A stretch of DNA of 64,000 bases from Paenibacillus sp. MAHUQ-63 (GTDB lineage: Bacteria > Bacillota > Bacilli > Paenibacillales > NBRC-103111), in assembly GCF_028765165.1 (NCBI RefSeq), contig NZ_JARADB010000003.1:1037210-1101209 (forward strand), written 5' to 3'. The stretch's first letter is position 1. Every line of letters starts with the position of its first letter. The position numbers and the translations under genes were made by a program. A model generated the notes under the pieces. That model made no database searches. It worked only from the letters and a program-made list of their open reading frames with translations, and was not told the origin of the DNA. This document shows, in pieces, positions 27,467-36,186 of this stretch.

Positions 27467-28927
27467 CTATTTGCTCGCCACTGGTGACAGTGAAAGTGAG
27501 ACGAGCTTTACCGTTCCCTGAACCGCGTACACTTCAACGCCGCTCTGACCTTCTGCCGGAAAGACCAGATCCGTAATGACAGTTGCGCCTCCACCGGCGA
27601 ACACCTCAACAGAGCAAGCATCCACCCATACAATCAGCTTGATTCTACCATGCCTCGGCAATACCTGCACCACATGTCTGCCGGGGAAATCGGCATGAAA
27701 ACCAGTATTTCCCGACCGGGACCGATCCACGAAGACCTCCCGTTTTGCCGGAACGTATCCCACAACGGTTTCGTACGATTCCGACGCGCGGATCTTGAAT
27801 CCGAATTCCGAGGCCGTTTGCAGTTCAAATTCCGCTTCCAATTCATAAAAAGACATGGAAACCGCAGATAGCAGATTGGTTCCCGGCTCTATCTCTATGT
27901 TCTGCCACGTATAAGCTTCTTCTTTCAACCGCTGCAGCTCGGCGACCGGCTTTTGAATCAACACTACTTGATTCCCGCTGCTAGCCAGTTCGAGCGTTCG
28001 AGGCAAGGTCATCGTGCTGCGCCATCCTTCTGTCGGTGTCAGATTGGCGTACTTCCAGTTGCTCATCCAACCGATATAAATGCGGCGTCCGTCCTGTCCG
28101 GGAATGTCCGACCAGCTGACTCCAGCGTAGTTGTCCCGGCCGGCATCCAACCATTGCACCGCCCCCGGCTCAGCATCGTTCTTGAAGGCAGTACCGTCGA
28201 ATTCTCCGACAAAATACTGCGTTCTGGAACCTTCGGCATATTCTGGGGAATTGCCGATGCTGACGAACATGATCCACTTCGTTATGGATGGGTCGCCATC
28301 CACCGGCAGCTCGAATAAGTCGGGACATTCCCATACGCCGCTATGATCCCCCTCTCCCTCTCCGAACTGACTGGCAAAGCTCCAATCCTTCAGGTTGGGA
28401 GAATGGTAGATGCTTACCGTCTGCCCGGAGGCGAGAACCATGATCCAGCGGCTTGTCGGCCTGTGCCAGAACACCTTCGGATCGCGAAAATCCGGGAATC
28501 GCGAATCGGCAAGCACGGGATTACCGCTGTACTTACTCCAGGTTCTCCCGGAATCCGTGCTGTATGCCAAGCTTTGACGTTCCCGTGCCAGCTCGCTGCC
28601 CGGCTCTTTATCATGATGGGTGAAAATCGCGACTAGCCCCGGCGTTCCCCCGAAGAACCCTGTCGTATCGTGCCAATCCACCACCGCGCTTCCGGAAAAT
28701 ATTTGACCATGCTCATCCGGTTCCAATGCGATCGGCAGATGCTCCCAAGAAACTAAGTCCTTGCTAACGGCATGCCCCCAATGCATGGGTCCCCATGTCA
28801 TTCCGTGGGGATGATACTGGTAGAACAAGTGGTACTCTCCCTCAAAATAAACAAGACCGTTCGGATCGTTCATCCAGTTGTGCTGCGGAGTAAAATGAAA
28901 CCTGGGTCTATATAAATCTGTAGACAT
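27467..28927 (-). CDS. GH32 sucrose/fructan hydrolase
   Basis: A 486-aa beta-fructosidase without a signal peptide, so it probably works inside the cell. The three catalytic blocks are present: WMNDPNG with nucleophile D21, FRDPKVFW with the transition-state Asp, and WECPDLF with the acid/base Glu. The C-terminal beta-sandwich ends near SVEVFAGGG, typical of GH32. It lacks evidence for sucrose-6-phosphate specificity; because uptake here is by an ABC transporter and not a PTS, unphosphorylated sucrose or short fructans are more likely. TTGAGGG precedes the ATG. Confidence 0.92.
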   Translation of the reverse strand: MSTDLYRPRFHFTPQHNWMNDPNGLVYFEGEYHLFYQYHPHGMTWGPMHWGHAVSKDLVSWEHLPIALEPDEHGQIFSGSAVVDWHDTTGFFGGTPGLVAIFTHHDKEPGSELARERQSLAYSTDSGRTWSKYSGNPVLADSRFPDFRDPKVFWHRPTSRWIMVLASGQTVSIYHSPNLKDWSFASQFGEGEGDHSGVWECPDLFELPVDGDPSITKWIMFVSIGNSPEYAEGSRTQYFVGEFDGTAFKNDAEPGAVQWLDAGRDNYAGVSWSDIPGQDGRRIYIGWMSNWKYANLTPTEGWRSTMTLPRTLELASSGNQVVLIQKPVAELQRLKEEAYTWQNIEIEPGTNLLSAVSMSFYELEAEFELQTASEFGFKIRASESYETVVGYVPAKREVFVDRSRSGNTGFHADFPGRHVVQVLPRHGRIKLIVWVDACSVEVFAGGGATVITDLVFPAEGQSGVEVYAVQGTVKLVSLSLSPVASK

Positions 28928-29092
28928 ATGCTTCCCTCAATTCTTTCTAAATTAAGCCGTTACCCGGCTTCGGCGGCATCACATCAACGCCCAAGCGCGT
29001 TTCTTGTTAACTCAATAGAGCTCTCTCATTTAGGGGGTGGGAAAAGGCTGGTCGTAACTTGCGAAACGATACTCTTACATCAACGCGGCAAG

Positions 29093-29923
29093 TTATCCTT
29101 TAATTCCGGTGCTGGTGATCCCCTGTACATAGTACTTTTGGAGAAGCAAAAAAATGAGGACAATGGGCAAGGTGGTGAACGTAAGCGTCGCCATGATTTG
29201 TCCGTAGAAAATAGGCGGGAGTGTAAAGAACGTTTGGATGCCGAGCTGTATGTTCCTCAAGGATTCGCCTGTGGTCACGAGAATAGGCCACATAAAATCC
29301 CCCCAATGGGAAATAAAGTCCAGAATGAAAACCGTAGTAAAGACGGGTCCCGAGAGCGGAACGACAATTTTCAGAAACGTCTTCAAAGGCGAGGAGCCAT
29401 CCATCGCCGCCGATTCCAGCAGTTCGTTCGGGATATCCATAAAAAACTGGCGAAACATGAAAATGCTAAAGCAGTTCGCAATGAACGGAACGATGAGCGC
29501 CATCCAGGTGTTCACCCAGCTCAAGCCGTTGACAACGAAGTAGAGCGGCATCACAATACTTTCAAACGGGACGATCATCAGCGCAATAATGGCAGTAAGA
29601 ACAACGCTTTTCCCTTTAAAATTGAGCTTGGCCAGCGCATATCCGCAGAGCGAATTTACCCCTAAGCCGCTTATGCCGATAACCGTGACATAGAACAAAC
29701 TGTTAAATAAATATTTCATCATAGGAATCCGGTTGAAAGCTTTTATATAGTTATCAAATGTTATATTCGTAGGAAGTAAAGACTTGATCGAGCCTAGATC
29801 CGCGAAAATTTGATTTTCCGGTTTGAGTGATGAAACGACCATCCAGAGCAGGGGAATAATAAAGAGCAGCGACACGATACTATTAGCTGCGTAGATGAAA
29901 ATTTTAATCTTGCGATCAGCCAT
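29093..29923 (-). CDS. CUT1 ABC transporter permease (MalG type)
   Basis: A 276-aa permease with six predicted helices, EAA loop LLESAAMDGSSPLKTFLKIVVPLSG, and the tail GITSTGIKG. AAGGAG precedes the ATG at 29923. It follows its partner permease by 21 bases. It belongs to the importer that feeds the GH32 enzyme. Confidence 0.92.
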   Translation of the reverse strand: MADRKIKIFIYAANSIVSLLFIIPLLWMVVSSLKPENQIFADLGSIKSLLPTNITFDNYIKAFNRIPMMKYLFNSLFYVTVIGISGLGVNSLCGYALAKLNFKGKSVVLTAIIALMIVPFESIVMPLYFVVNGLSWVNTWMALIVPFIANCFSIFMFRQFFMDIPNELLESAAMDGSSPLKTFLKIVVPLSGPVFTTVFILDFISHWGDFMWPILVTTGESLRNIQLGIQTFFTLPPIFYGQIMATLTFTTLPIVLIFLLLQKYYVQGITSTGIKG

Positions 29924-29944
29924 GAGCTCATCTCCTTCCGAATA

Positions 29945-30871
29945 TCATCTGTCTTTCAAAAATTTCTTCATAGAAAAAGAAATCACGACTACAATCAGGA
30001 AGAAAATCACGGATACGGCCGATGCATAACCCGCATTCCTGAATTGGAACCCTTGCTGGTAAATGAGCAGCGCAAGCGTTCTGGTCGAATTCTCCGGTCC
30101 GCCGTTCGTCATCACATAAGGTTGCGTGAACAGCTTCACCGCTTGAATCGTCGTAATCGTCAGAACGAATACAATGACATTGTACAAGCTTGGAATCGTA
30201 ATGAATTTGAGCTGTTGGAACTTATTCGCGCCATCCATGGCGGAGGCTTCATACAAATCTTTCGGAATACTCTGAAGGCCCGCAAGAAAAATCATCATCT
30301 GATATCCCGCAGCTTGCCATACAGACATGATAATGATGGCATTCATCGCCTGATCCGCGCTTCGCAAGAAGGGCTGCTTCGGTATGCCGAACAGATGCAA
30401 GGTGGAATTGATCAATCCCTCATTCGGGTTATACAGGGAAATCCACAAAATAGCGATGACCGTCATGGAGGTAATAACCGGGCTGAAGTAAGCAATTCGA
30501 AATACATTTCGCAGCTTAAGTTGATTGTTGACTAACAAGGCCAGCAGCAGCGCTACCGCTGATTGGATAGGAACGACGACGACCGTGAAATACATCGTGT
30601 TATACAACGATTTATAAAAGAGCTTATCCTTAAAAAGGATCATGTAATTATCCAAACCGCTAAATTTAATCTGATCTGGCCGCAATAAGTTGAATTTGGT
30701 GAATCCGAACACCACCGCCAGCAAAAAAGGCAGCAGCAGGAACGCAATCAGCAGAACCACGGCAGGCAGAATAAAGGTTACCCCCGTGATAGACTCTCTT
30801 CGCTTCTGAAGACCGATGGATGTCACTTTAGACTTTGTGCTTGTATGAATTTGTGTACGAATGTTCTGCAT
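29945..30871 (-). CDS. CUT1 ABC transporter permease (MalF type)
   Basis: A 308-aa permease with an N-terminal cytosolic leader of about 30 residues, six helices and EAA loop DLYEASAMDGANKFQQLKFITIPSL. AGGAG lies 13 bases before the ATG at 30871. It is separated from the upstream lipoprotein gene by 128 bases containing a large stem-loop, which may set the ratio of binding protein to permease. Confidence 0.92.
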   Translation of the reverse strand: MQNIRTQIHTSTKSKVTSIGLQKRRESITGVTFILPAVVLLIAFLLLPFLLAVVFGFTKFNLLRPDQIKFSGLDNYMILFKDKLFYKSLYNTMYFTVVVVPIQSAVALLLALLVNNQLKLRNVFRIAYFSPVITSMTVIAILWISLYNPNEGLINSTLHLFGIPKQPFLRSADQAMNAIIIMSVWQAAGYQMMIFLAGLQSIPKDLYEASAMDGANKFQQLKFITIPSLYNVIVFVLTITTIQAVKLFTQPYVMTNGGPENSTRTLALLIYQQGFQFRNAGYASAVSVIFFLIVVVISFSMKKFLKDR

Positions 30872-30929
30872 GGATCACTCATCACTCCTTTCCGGTAAAT
30901 CCAAGAACTTCCAATACCTTTCAAATGAC

Positions 30930-30984
30930 CGCGTGGAACGGCAACAGGATAATAATCGAGCATATCCTGATGCCGCTTTCCGCG
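30930..30984 (-). promoter_or_regulatory. Large intercistronic stem-loop after SBP gene
   Basis: CGCGTGGAACGGCA-CAGGATA at 30930-30951 pairs with TATCCTG-TGCCGCTTTCCGCG at 30963-30984, about 20 pairs with few mismatches and an 11-base loop. There is no T run, so it is more likely an mRNA-stabilising element than a terminator. Confidence 0.6.
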
Positions 30985-30999
30985 TTATCCTGCCTAGGA

Positions 31000-32316
31000 T
31001 TAGTTGTTAAAGTTCCGCTTATATTCTTCATCATAAGAAGAAGCTACGTTATCCAACGATTTCTTCACATCGGCTCCCATCATAATGTCTGTTAACGCTT
31101 CAGCGAACTTTTGCGTCAGCACTGGATAGGCCGGCGTTACAGGTCTTGCATGGGATACCGTCGTCACCTGCTCCTTAATGATCCGCAGAGGAAGATCGTT
31201 ATATTCCGGCAGACTGTCATAAGCCGATTTCCTGCTGGCCGGCATGCTGATAGCCTTGGCCAGCTGCGCGGAGCTGTCTTTATTCGTCATCCACTTCACC
31301 ACTTCCGCCGCTTCCTTCGGATGCTTGCTGTCGGTAGATACGCCGATAGCCCAACTGCCTGATGGAGAAGTTACGATGCCGTCAGCTTTCCGAGGGAAAT
31401 AGGTAATCCCCCATTCCAAATTCGGATAATTCTTGAAGCCTGGAATGTTCCACGGTCCGCCCAACTTGGTCGCTGCCTTGCCTTCTTCGAACTCGGTAGG
31501 CTTCGGATCGATGTTAAACAATTTTTCTTTGGCCAGCTTTTGCAGGAAGTTAGCAGCTGCGAGTCCCTTATCGCTGTTCACCCATCCCACCGCTGTTGTG
31601 CCTTCTTTATTCACAATGTCCGTTCCTGCTGAAATCCACATTTGCTCGAAAGCGTACGTCATCCATTCGCCTTTGTCATTAATCATGTTCGTGCCGAATA
31701 CATCGTTCTGCGCTGTCTTCTTCATCACGTCGTACCACTGATCCCAAGTCCAGGCATCCTTGATATTCGTGGGAGGTTCAATGCCGTACTGCTTCATAAT
31801 CTTCTTGTTGTAGAACAAAACAACAGAAGATTCGGCTAGGCCAGCGGCATAAAATTTATCTTTATAGGTCCCCTGCTGAATGATGGACGGAACGAAGTCG
31901 TTCAGATCGTCCTTGGTATAATAGTCATCCAGAGGGATGACGATCTGAGACGCTGCATAGTTCGCGACATTCGGACCGTCCATGGAAAGCACGTCCGGAA
32001 GTGTATGAGAAGCTACAGCCGCATTAATTTTATCTTCATAGGCAAATGAGTTGCCTCTTGTAATCGGCTCCATTTTCAGCTTGATTTTCCCTTGGTATGC
32101 CTTATTGAACTCATCCACTCGTCTCACGTAGAAATCGTCTTCCGGTCCGCTCGCCTGCGGTCTCCAGTAGGAAATTTCCACTTCCTTTTGGGCACCCTGG
32201 CCATTGTTCCCGGCAGTCTCGCTTGCGTTCGTCGGTCCATCTGCGGAACATCCCGCAAGCAGGGAGACAGTGAGTAAACCAGTGACGGTTAGCAGCCCTT
32301 TTTTTCCTTCTTTCAT
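31000..32316 (-). CDS. Sugar-binding lipoprotein (CUT1, sucrose/fructan locus)
   Basis: A 438-aa binding protein with lipobox LLAGC, C23, after a short signal. MDGPNVANYA and TKLGGPWNIPG are typical of family 1 sugar-binding proteins, and WSSDPASG-like spacing matches the MalE fold. GGAGGGG precedes the ATG. First gene of the transporter operon, directly under a promoter overlapped by a cre site. It probably binds sucrose, raffinose or a short fructan; the exact ligand is inference from the GH32 and fructokinase neighbours. Confidence 0.92.
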   Translation of the reverse strand: MKEGKKGLLTVTGLLTVSLLAGCSADGPTNASETAGNNGQGAQKEVEISYWRPQASGPEDDFYVRRVDEFNKAYQGKIKLKMEPITRGNSFAYEDKINAAVASHTLPDVLSMDGPNVANYAASQIVIPLDDYYTKDDLNDFVPSIIQQGTYKDKFYAAGLAESSVVLFYNKKIMKQYGIEPPTNIKDAWTWDQWYDVMKKTAQNDVFGTNMINDKGEWMTYAFEQMWISAGTDIVNKEGTTAVGWVNSDKGLAAANFLQKLAKEKLFNIDPKPTEFEEGKAATKLGGPWNIPGFKNYPNLEWGITYFPRKADGIVTSPSGSWAIGVSTDSKHPKEAAEVVKWMTNKDSSAQLAKAISMPASRKSAYDSLPEYNDLPLRIIKEQVTTVSHARPVTPAYPVLTQKFAEALTDIMMGADVKKSLDNVASSYDEEYKRNFNN

Positions 32317-32340
32317 TTAAACCCCTCCATGAACGTAATC

Positions 32341-32356
32341 TTGTTTACGCTTTCAT
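32341..32356 (-). promoter_or_regulatory. cre site overlapping the sucrose operon promoter
   Basis: On the minus strand ATGAAAGCGTAAACAA agrees with the cre consensus WTGNAANCGNWWNCAW at every position. Its first two bases are the last two of the -10 hexamer, so bound CcpA would block initiation. It begins about 25 bases before the lipoprotein start. Confidence 0.75.
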
Positions 32357-32383
32357 CATATCGTGATCATTCATTCGATCCTA
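32355..32383 (-). promoter_or_regulatory. Promoter of the sucrose/fructan transporter operon
   Basis: TATGAT (32355-32360) is a good -10, but the hexamer 17 bases upstream is TAGGAT, a poor -35. This pattern suits an activator-dependent promoter, consistent with the YesN-type regulator in the operon. Confidence 0.5.
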
Positions 32384-32417
32384 CTCTAAAAAACGTAAAA
32401 AGGTGGACTTTTGTACC

Positions 32418-32431
32418 GAAAACCCTTACAT
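32418..32431 (-). promoter_or_regulatory. Shared 14-bp box, copy 1
   Basis: ATGTAAGGGTTTTC on the minus strand begins about 115 bases before the lipoprotein start codon. The identical 14 bases occur at 54721-54734, at the same distance from the first gene of the GH105 locus. A candidate activator half-site for AraC-type regulators. Confidence 0.5.
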
Positions 32432-32448
32432 TAATGATTTTCATTTTG

Positions 32449-32474
32449 AAAAAATCCACCGTCGTAACGGTGGA
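32449..32474 (-). terminator. Terminator of the sensor kinase gene
   Basis: TCCACCGT and ACGGTGGA form an 8-bp stem with a short loop, followed on the minus strand by TTTTTT. It lies about 20 bases past the kinase stop, so the kinase is transcribed separately from the transporter operon. Confidence 0.8.
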
Positions 32475-32492
32475 AGGTCTATTTTCCTATCA

Positions 32493-34316
32493 TTATGAGG
32501 TAATTGGTAGAGGTAAAGTAATGGTTATTCTAGTACCTTTATTACCTTGAGATTCGATTCTTACACCGTACTGAGTGCCATAGATGAGCTTAACCCGCTT
32601 GTTCACATTAGCAATACCGATCGATTTGCTCATGCTGACGGGATCGTCCAGGGTCGCCAGCACGTTCATAAGCGTATCCGGATCCATGCCTTTCCCGTTG
32701 TCTTCAATGGTAAACACTCTGGTTGTATCTTCAATCCGCCCGCTTACCCGGATCCACCCGCCTGTTTCCTTATCCTCCAAAGCATGGATCAGTGCATTCT
32801 CCATGAAGGGCTGCAAGAAAAATTTGGGCACCGTGTAACGGTATAAGTCCGGATCGATCTGATAATCGATTTGAAATTTATCTTCAAACCGCTGCCTCAT
32901 AATATAATCGTAGTTTTGCAAATATTTCACATCTTCGCTGAAAGCCACTTCACCTGACTTTTTAGCCGTATATTCCAGCATCTCTGATAGCTCCACCAGC
33001 ATATTGCTGATCACTGTCTGCTTATTTTCGATCGCTAAATAATTGATAATGTTGAGCGTATTATAAAGAAAATGCGGATTGAATTGGAAATTAAGAGCCT
33101 TCAACTCAGCCTCCATCTCCTTTAGATGAGTCTCATAATTCTCCTCGATCAATACCTGGATCTTATCATTCATTTGATTAAATTTATGGATGATGAGATT
33201 GACTTCGCTAGTGCCGTAAGTTTCAATCCTCGTATTGAAATTCCCTTCCCCAATCTGTTTAATTCCCCACATCAACTTCTTAAGCGGCATGGTAATTCGG
33301 CTTGAAAAGAATGAGGCTAGGAAAATAGATAAGCCGATAACCAATAGGGTGGAGTAAAGCGTATAACTGAACATATTGGGCATCGTTTTTAATAGATTGT
33401 CATACGGGATAAATACAGCAGACAACCAGCCTGTTGTCGCAATCACATCAAAACAGACGACCATCTTTTTCCCATCGACTTGTATAAATTCGGTACCGCT
33501 CTTTCTCGCGATGGCACTGTTGATCCATGCCTGGCTAACAAGCCCAGAATCGGCACGATTAGACGTTGAAACGACCTCTTGGTTTTTAGTCATGACGTAG
33601 TAATAAGAATCCTTCACAACGAGACTTTCCTTAAAAGCTCTGCTAATCATGGATTCCTGAAAATTAACGAGAAGAATCGGCCTTTCTGCAGCTTTATCCA
33701 TAGACCGCAGCAAGTTATTAGAGACATGCGATAAGTTAATCAGCCTGGTGGCTGTAAATACATACTGGTCCTTCGTGCTGGATACCGCAGAGGAGGCGTA
33801 AAATTTTTCAAGTAAATTATACGTTGGTACCCATAAAGTGCGATCTATGGAGCTCATCCCAATCTGGTAAATATCAGAAGCGGAGAAATCTTTTTTCGGG
33901 ATCCAGAAATTGGGATTCCCTCCAAATGTGTAATTTTTCGTTGCCAAATTGACCGAATATACATCTTCCGATGTTGGAAAATATTTCTGCAGGACCCTGG
34001 TTACTTTTCTATCGTTTTCATAATCGAGATATTTCTTTTGCAAATCGGTCGTGTTAAACAATTCGAATAGATCTTCATCCAGATGCATGTTGATCGCGCT
34101 CTGCTCGACGCTCGCAAACTTCGCATCCAAGGATTGATTGCTGCTTTTCACTAATCCCAAATAAGTTCCGCTTGCATTCTTTAAAATAACTTCCGAACTC
34201 TTCACATAATAACCTACGCCCAAAACAGTCATTGAAACGACGATCAGTGCGATGTAAGATGCAGTTAATCGTACTCTCAAACTTAAATTTGCGTACAACA
34301 TTCTGGCTGATTTCAT
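32493..34316 (-). CDS. YesM-type sensor histidine kinase (sucrose/fructan locus)
   Basis: A 607-aa kinase from the ATG at 34316, with AAGGAG eight bases ahead; a GTG nine bases earlier is too close. There are membrane segments near residues 12-33 and 285-308 flanking an extracellular sensor, then a HAMP-like linker (MPLKKLMWGIKQIGEGNFNT), the phosphoacceptor block FNPHFLYNTLNII, and HATPase motifs ENALIHA and IEDNGKGMD. Its partner regulator is probably the one at 25822-27444, distant in the same locus. A terminator separates it from the transporter genes, so basal kinase expression is independent. Confidence 0.92.
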   Translation of the reverse strand: MKSARMLYANLSLRVRLTASYIALIVVSMTVLGVGYYVKSSEVILKNASGTYLGLVKSSNQSLDAKFASVEQSAINMHLDEDLFELFNTTDLQKKYLDYENDRKVTRVLQKYFPTSEDVYSVNLATKNYTFGGNPNFWIPKKDFSASDIYQIGMSSIDRTLWVPTYNLLEKFYASSAVSSTKDQYVFTATRLINLSHVSNNLLRSMDKAAERPILLVNFQESMISRAFKESLVVKDSYYYVMTKNQEVVSTSNRADSGLVSQAWINSAIARKSGTEFIQVDGKKMVVCFDVIATTGWLSAVFIPYDNLLKTMPNMFSYTLYSTLLVIGLSIFLASFFSSRITMPLKKLMWGIKQIGEGNFNTRIETYGTSEVNLIIHKFNQMNDKIQVLIEENYETHLKEMEAELKALNFQFNPHFLYNTLNIINYLAIENKQTVISNMLVELSEMLEYTAKKSGEVAFSEDVKYLQNYDYIMRQRFEDKFQIDYQIDPDLYRYTVPKFFLQPFMENALIHALEDKETGGWIRVSGRIEDTTRVFTIEDNGKGMDPDTLMNVLATLDDPVSMSKSIGIANVNKRVKLIYGTQYGVRIESQGNKGTRITITLPLPITS

Positions 34317-34395
34317 TTCACGCACTCCTTGCTTCGTTATCCATCTTCCTATCTTGGACTATAGTCAAAATAACTCCGCCCCGCAACCACTTATA

Positions 34396-34677
34396 TCAAT
34401 ATTGGTATATAAAATTTAAAAGTAGCGACGATACTTTTTGACATTGTGGACACGAAGCAACGTAAAATTCCCTATATATAAACAAAAAAGAGCTGCCGTC
34501 AGGCAAGCACTTCCAGTCTTGTACATAAAATCCAACATTCCCCTTGAATGTTCCCCTTATTTGGATCATTGCCAATAAGCTGCAAAATAAGATAATTAAG
34601 AGCATCATGACGACGATTAGCTTATGCTTAATCTTCATATCCTTGAAGGATATCGGGCGAAATCGGTCAGTAAGCAC
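34396..34677 (-). pseudogene. N-terminal remnant of another sensor kinase
   Basis: A GTG at 34677 with AAAGGAG upstream opens VLTDRFRPISFKDMKIKHKL, then IVVMMLLIILFCSLLAMI. This is the cytosolic leader and first membrane helix of a YesM-type kinase. Beyond the helix the sequence loses all resemblance and runs into a terminator hairpin at 34482-34525. The intact translation start suggests a recent deletion of the rest of a gene. It lies just upstream of the intact kinase. Confidence 0.55.
34482..34525 (-). terminator. Terminator, second member of a repeated pair
   Basis: GACTGGAAGTGCTTGCC, TGAC, GGCAGCTC and a run of six T on the minus strand. It is nearly the same as 21488-21530; both lie at the end of broken genes. 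Confidence 0.6.
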
Positions 34678-34730
34678 GGTGCCAACTCCTTTAGGTTGAG
34701 TACAAAGAGACACTGACCACAATATCGTCA

Positions 34731-34929
34731 GTGCCTCCTCTTAGATTATCCCATTATGAAACCAAATCCTATAGAAAAATTCGGTTAATTGGATGTAATA
34801 ATCAGACCTATTTCTAATGTAACCATGTTCTTGTCACCCGACAGCACAATAATAATACAAGCTGCCGAATTACTCGGCAGCCTGATGATGTAACGGTCCT
34901 TTCATGGCGTATTCATGATGAAAATGTTT
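34731..34929. other. Intergenic stretch with two hairpins
   Basis: No gene is seen. CACTGAC and GTCAGTG around 34710-34732 form a short hairpin near the start of the kinase remnant. CTGCCGA and TCGGCAG at 34858-34884 form a second hairpin, about 45 bases past the heptose operon's last stop, followed on the minus strand by TTGTATTATTATT; it is the likely terminator of that operon. Confidence 0.5.
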
Positions 34930-35481
34930 TTATTTGCATTTTTCAAAAAAATGCTCAGCGACTTCTCCTATATGCCTTACAGTAAACGTAGCCTTAGTAG
35001 TCGAACTTCCATCACAGCCGCGAATCAAGATTGTGGTCCCGATTCCCGCCCGCAAACCCGCTTCGATGTCACTCTCTTTATCACCGATTAACACCGATGA
35101 GGCTAGATCCAGCTGGAACTCCCGCATTGCTTGTAAAATCATCCCCGGATTCGGCTTTCGACAGAATGCGTCTTGTTTGTATTCTCCGATGCCGTGTACC
35201 GGATGATAGGGACAAAAATATACTTTGGCCATCCGGATACCATGCGCCTCGAATTGCTTCACCATCCATGCCGTTAACTCCCAAAAGTCCTTCTCCGTGT
35301 AATATCCCCGCCCAATACCTGCTTGATTGGTCACAATGATGAGCAAAAACCCCGCTCGCTGAAAACGTAAAAGGTTCTCGAAGATACCCTCGTTAAACTC
35401 GAAATCCTCTACTTTGTAAACATACGATTTGTCAATGTTAATTACACCATCTCTATCGAGCAATAGCGCTTTCGGCCTCAT
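34930..35481 (-). CDS. gmhB: D-glycero-D-manno-heptose bisphosphate 7-phosphatase (HAD family)
   Basis: A 183-aa HAD-fold phosphatase that removes the 7-phosphate from heptose-1,7-bisphosphate. Motif I is LLLDRDGVIN with nucleophile D9 and acid/base D11; IIVTNQAGIGRGYY is motif II; the insert CPYHP is the GmhB-specific metal-binding loop, and DKESDIEAG is motif IV. The start ATGA overlaps the previous gene's stop by 4 bases, showing translational coupling. Last of the four heptose genes. Confidence 0.88.
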   Translation of the reverse strand: MRPKALLLDRDGVINIDKSYVYKVEDFEFNEGIFENLLRFQRAGFLLIIVTNQAGIGRGYYTEKDFWELTAWMVKQFEAHGIRMAKVYFCPYHPVHGIGEYKQDAFCRKPNPGMILQAMREFQLDLASSVLIGDKESDIEAGLRAGIGTTILIRGCDGSSTTKATFTVRHIGEVAEHFFEKCK

Positions 35482-36182
35482 GCGTTTCCACCTGCGGTGA
35501 CAAGCTCGGATTTTGCTCGTTCATAGTCTTCCGGAATACCGATATCGATAAAATATCCTTCACTCGGGAAGCCATACATGTTAAGCTTCTGTACTCCGGG
35601 ATTTTCTAGAAATTGTTCAAATGAGAATTTGCCAGAGAGCTTGAATGGATCCCATAAATCGGTACGAGCTACGTATACACCACCATTAATCAAGCCGGAT
35701 TCACACATCCGTTTCTCTTGAAAGCTATAAACCCGATAGTCCGAACTTACGATAACGGTACCGTACCGGTCAAACCGCTTCATTGGTTTAAGTGAAAGCG
35801 TCAAGTCGGCAGCGCGGTCTTGATGATACTGTACCAGCTGCCGGATATCGACTTGGAACATCGTGTCTCCGTTTAATAACAGCACCTGCTCGCCGGAGAT
35901 CTGATCCATCGCCTTCTTAAGGGCCCCTCCGGTTCCTAGCGGTTCTTCTTCCACCGAATATGCGATTCTTATTTCTCCGCAGCGGTGGCCGAAATAGGAA
36001 CTTATGATTTCATGTTTGTAGCCTACCGCGAGTACCACACTGCGAACCCCTTGCATCTCCAATCGTTCAATAATGTAACGAAGAAACGGTTTGCCCCCTA
36101 CGGGAGCCATCGGTTTTGGTACATCCCAGATAACCTCACGCAAACGAGTCCCGAGTCCGCCAGCTAAAATGACTGCTTCCAT
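35478..36182 (-). CDS. hddC: Heptose-1-phosphate nucleotidyltransferase (HddC-like)
   Basis: A 234-aa nucleotidyltransferase starting MEAVILAGGLGTRL, the nucleotide-binding signature, with metal-binding DGD-like LLNGDTMF near residue 105 and GYFIDIGIPEDYERA at the end. The ATG at 36182 is preferred; the frame is open to 36203. In this gene order it should activate the heptose with GTP to GDP-D-glycero-alpha-D-manno-heptose. The sequence alone would also fit a mannose- or glucose-1-phosphate transferase, so the specificity rests on the neighbours. Confidence 0.8.
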   Translation of the reverse strand: MEAVILAGGLGTRLREVIWDVPKPMAPVGGKPFLRYIIERLEMQGVRSVVLAVGYKHEIISSYFGHRCGEIRIAYSVEEEPLGTGGALKKAMDQISGEQVLLLNGDTMFQVDIRQLVQYHQDRAADLTLSLKPMKRFDRYGTVIVSSDYRVYSFQEKRMCESGLINGGVYVARTDLWDPFKLSGKFSFEQFLENPGVQKLNMYGFPSEGYFIDIGIPEDYERAKSELVTAGGNA

Positions 36183-36186
36183 ATGC

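Noticed and set aside
27467..28927. Sucrose-6-phosphate hydrolase (scrB) for the GH32 gene
   Set aside because: Uptake at this locus is by an ABC importer and not a PTS, so phosphorylated sucrose is not expected; the symbol was left empty.
28928..29665. Long plus-strand frame of 245 codons over the permease gene
   Set aside because: It is antisense to a clear CUT1 permease with EAA loop; the translation is charged and repetitive without any recognisable motif.
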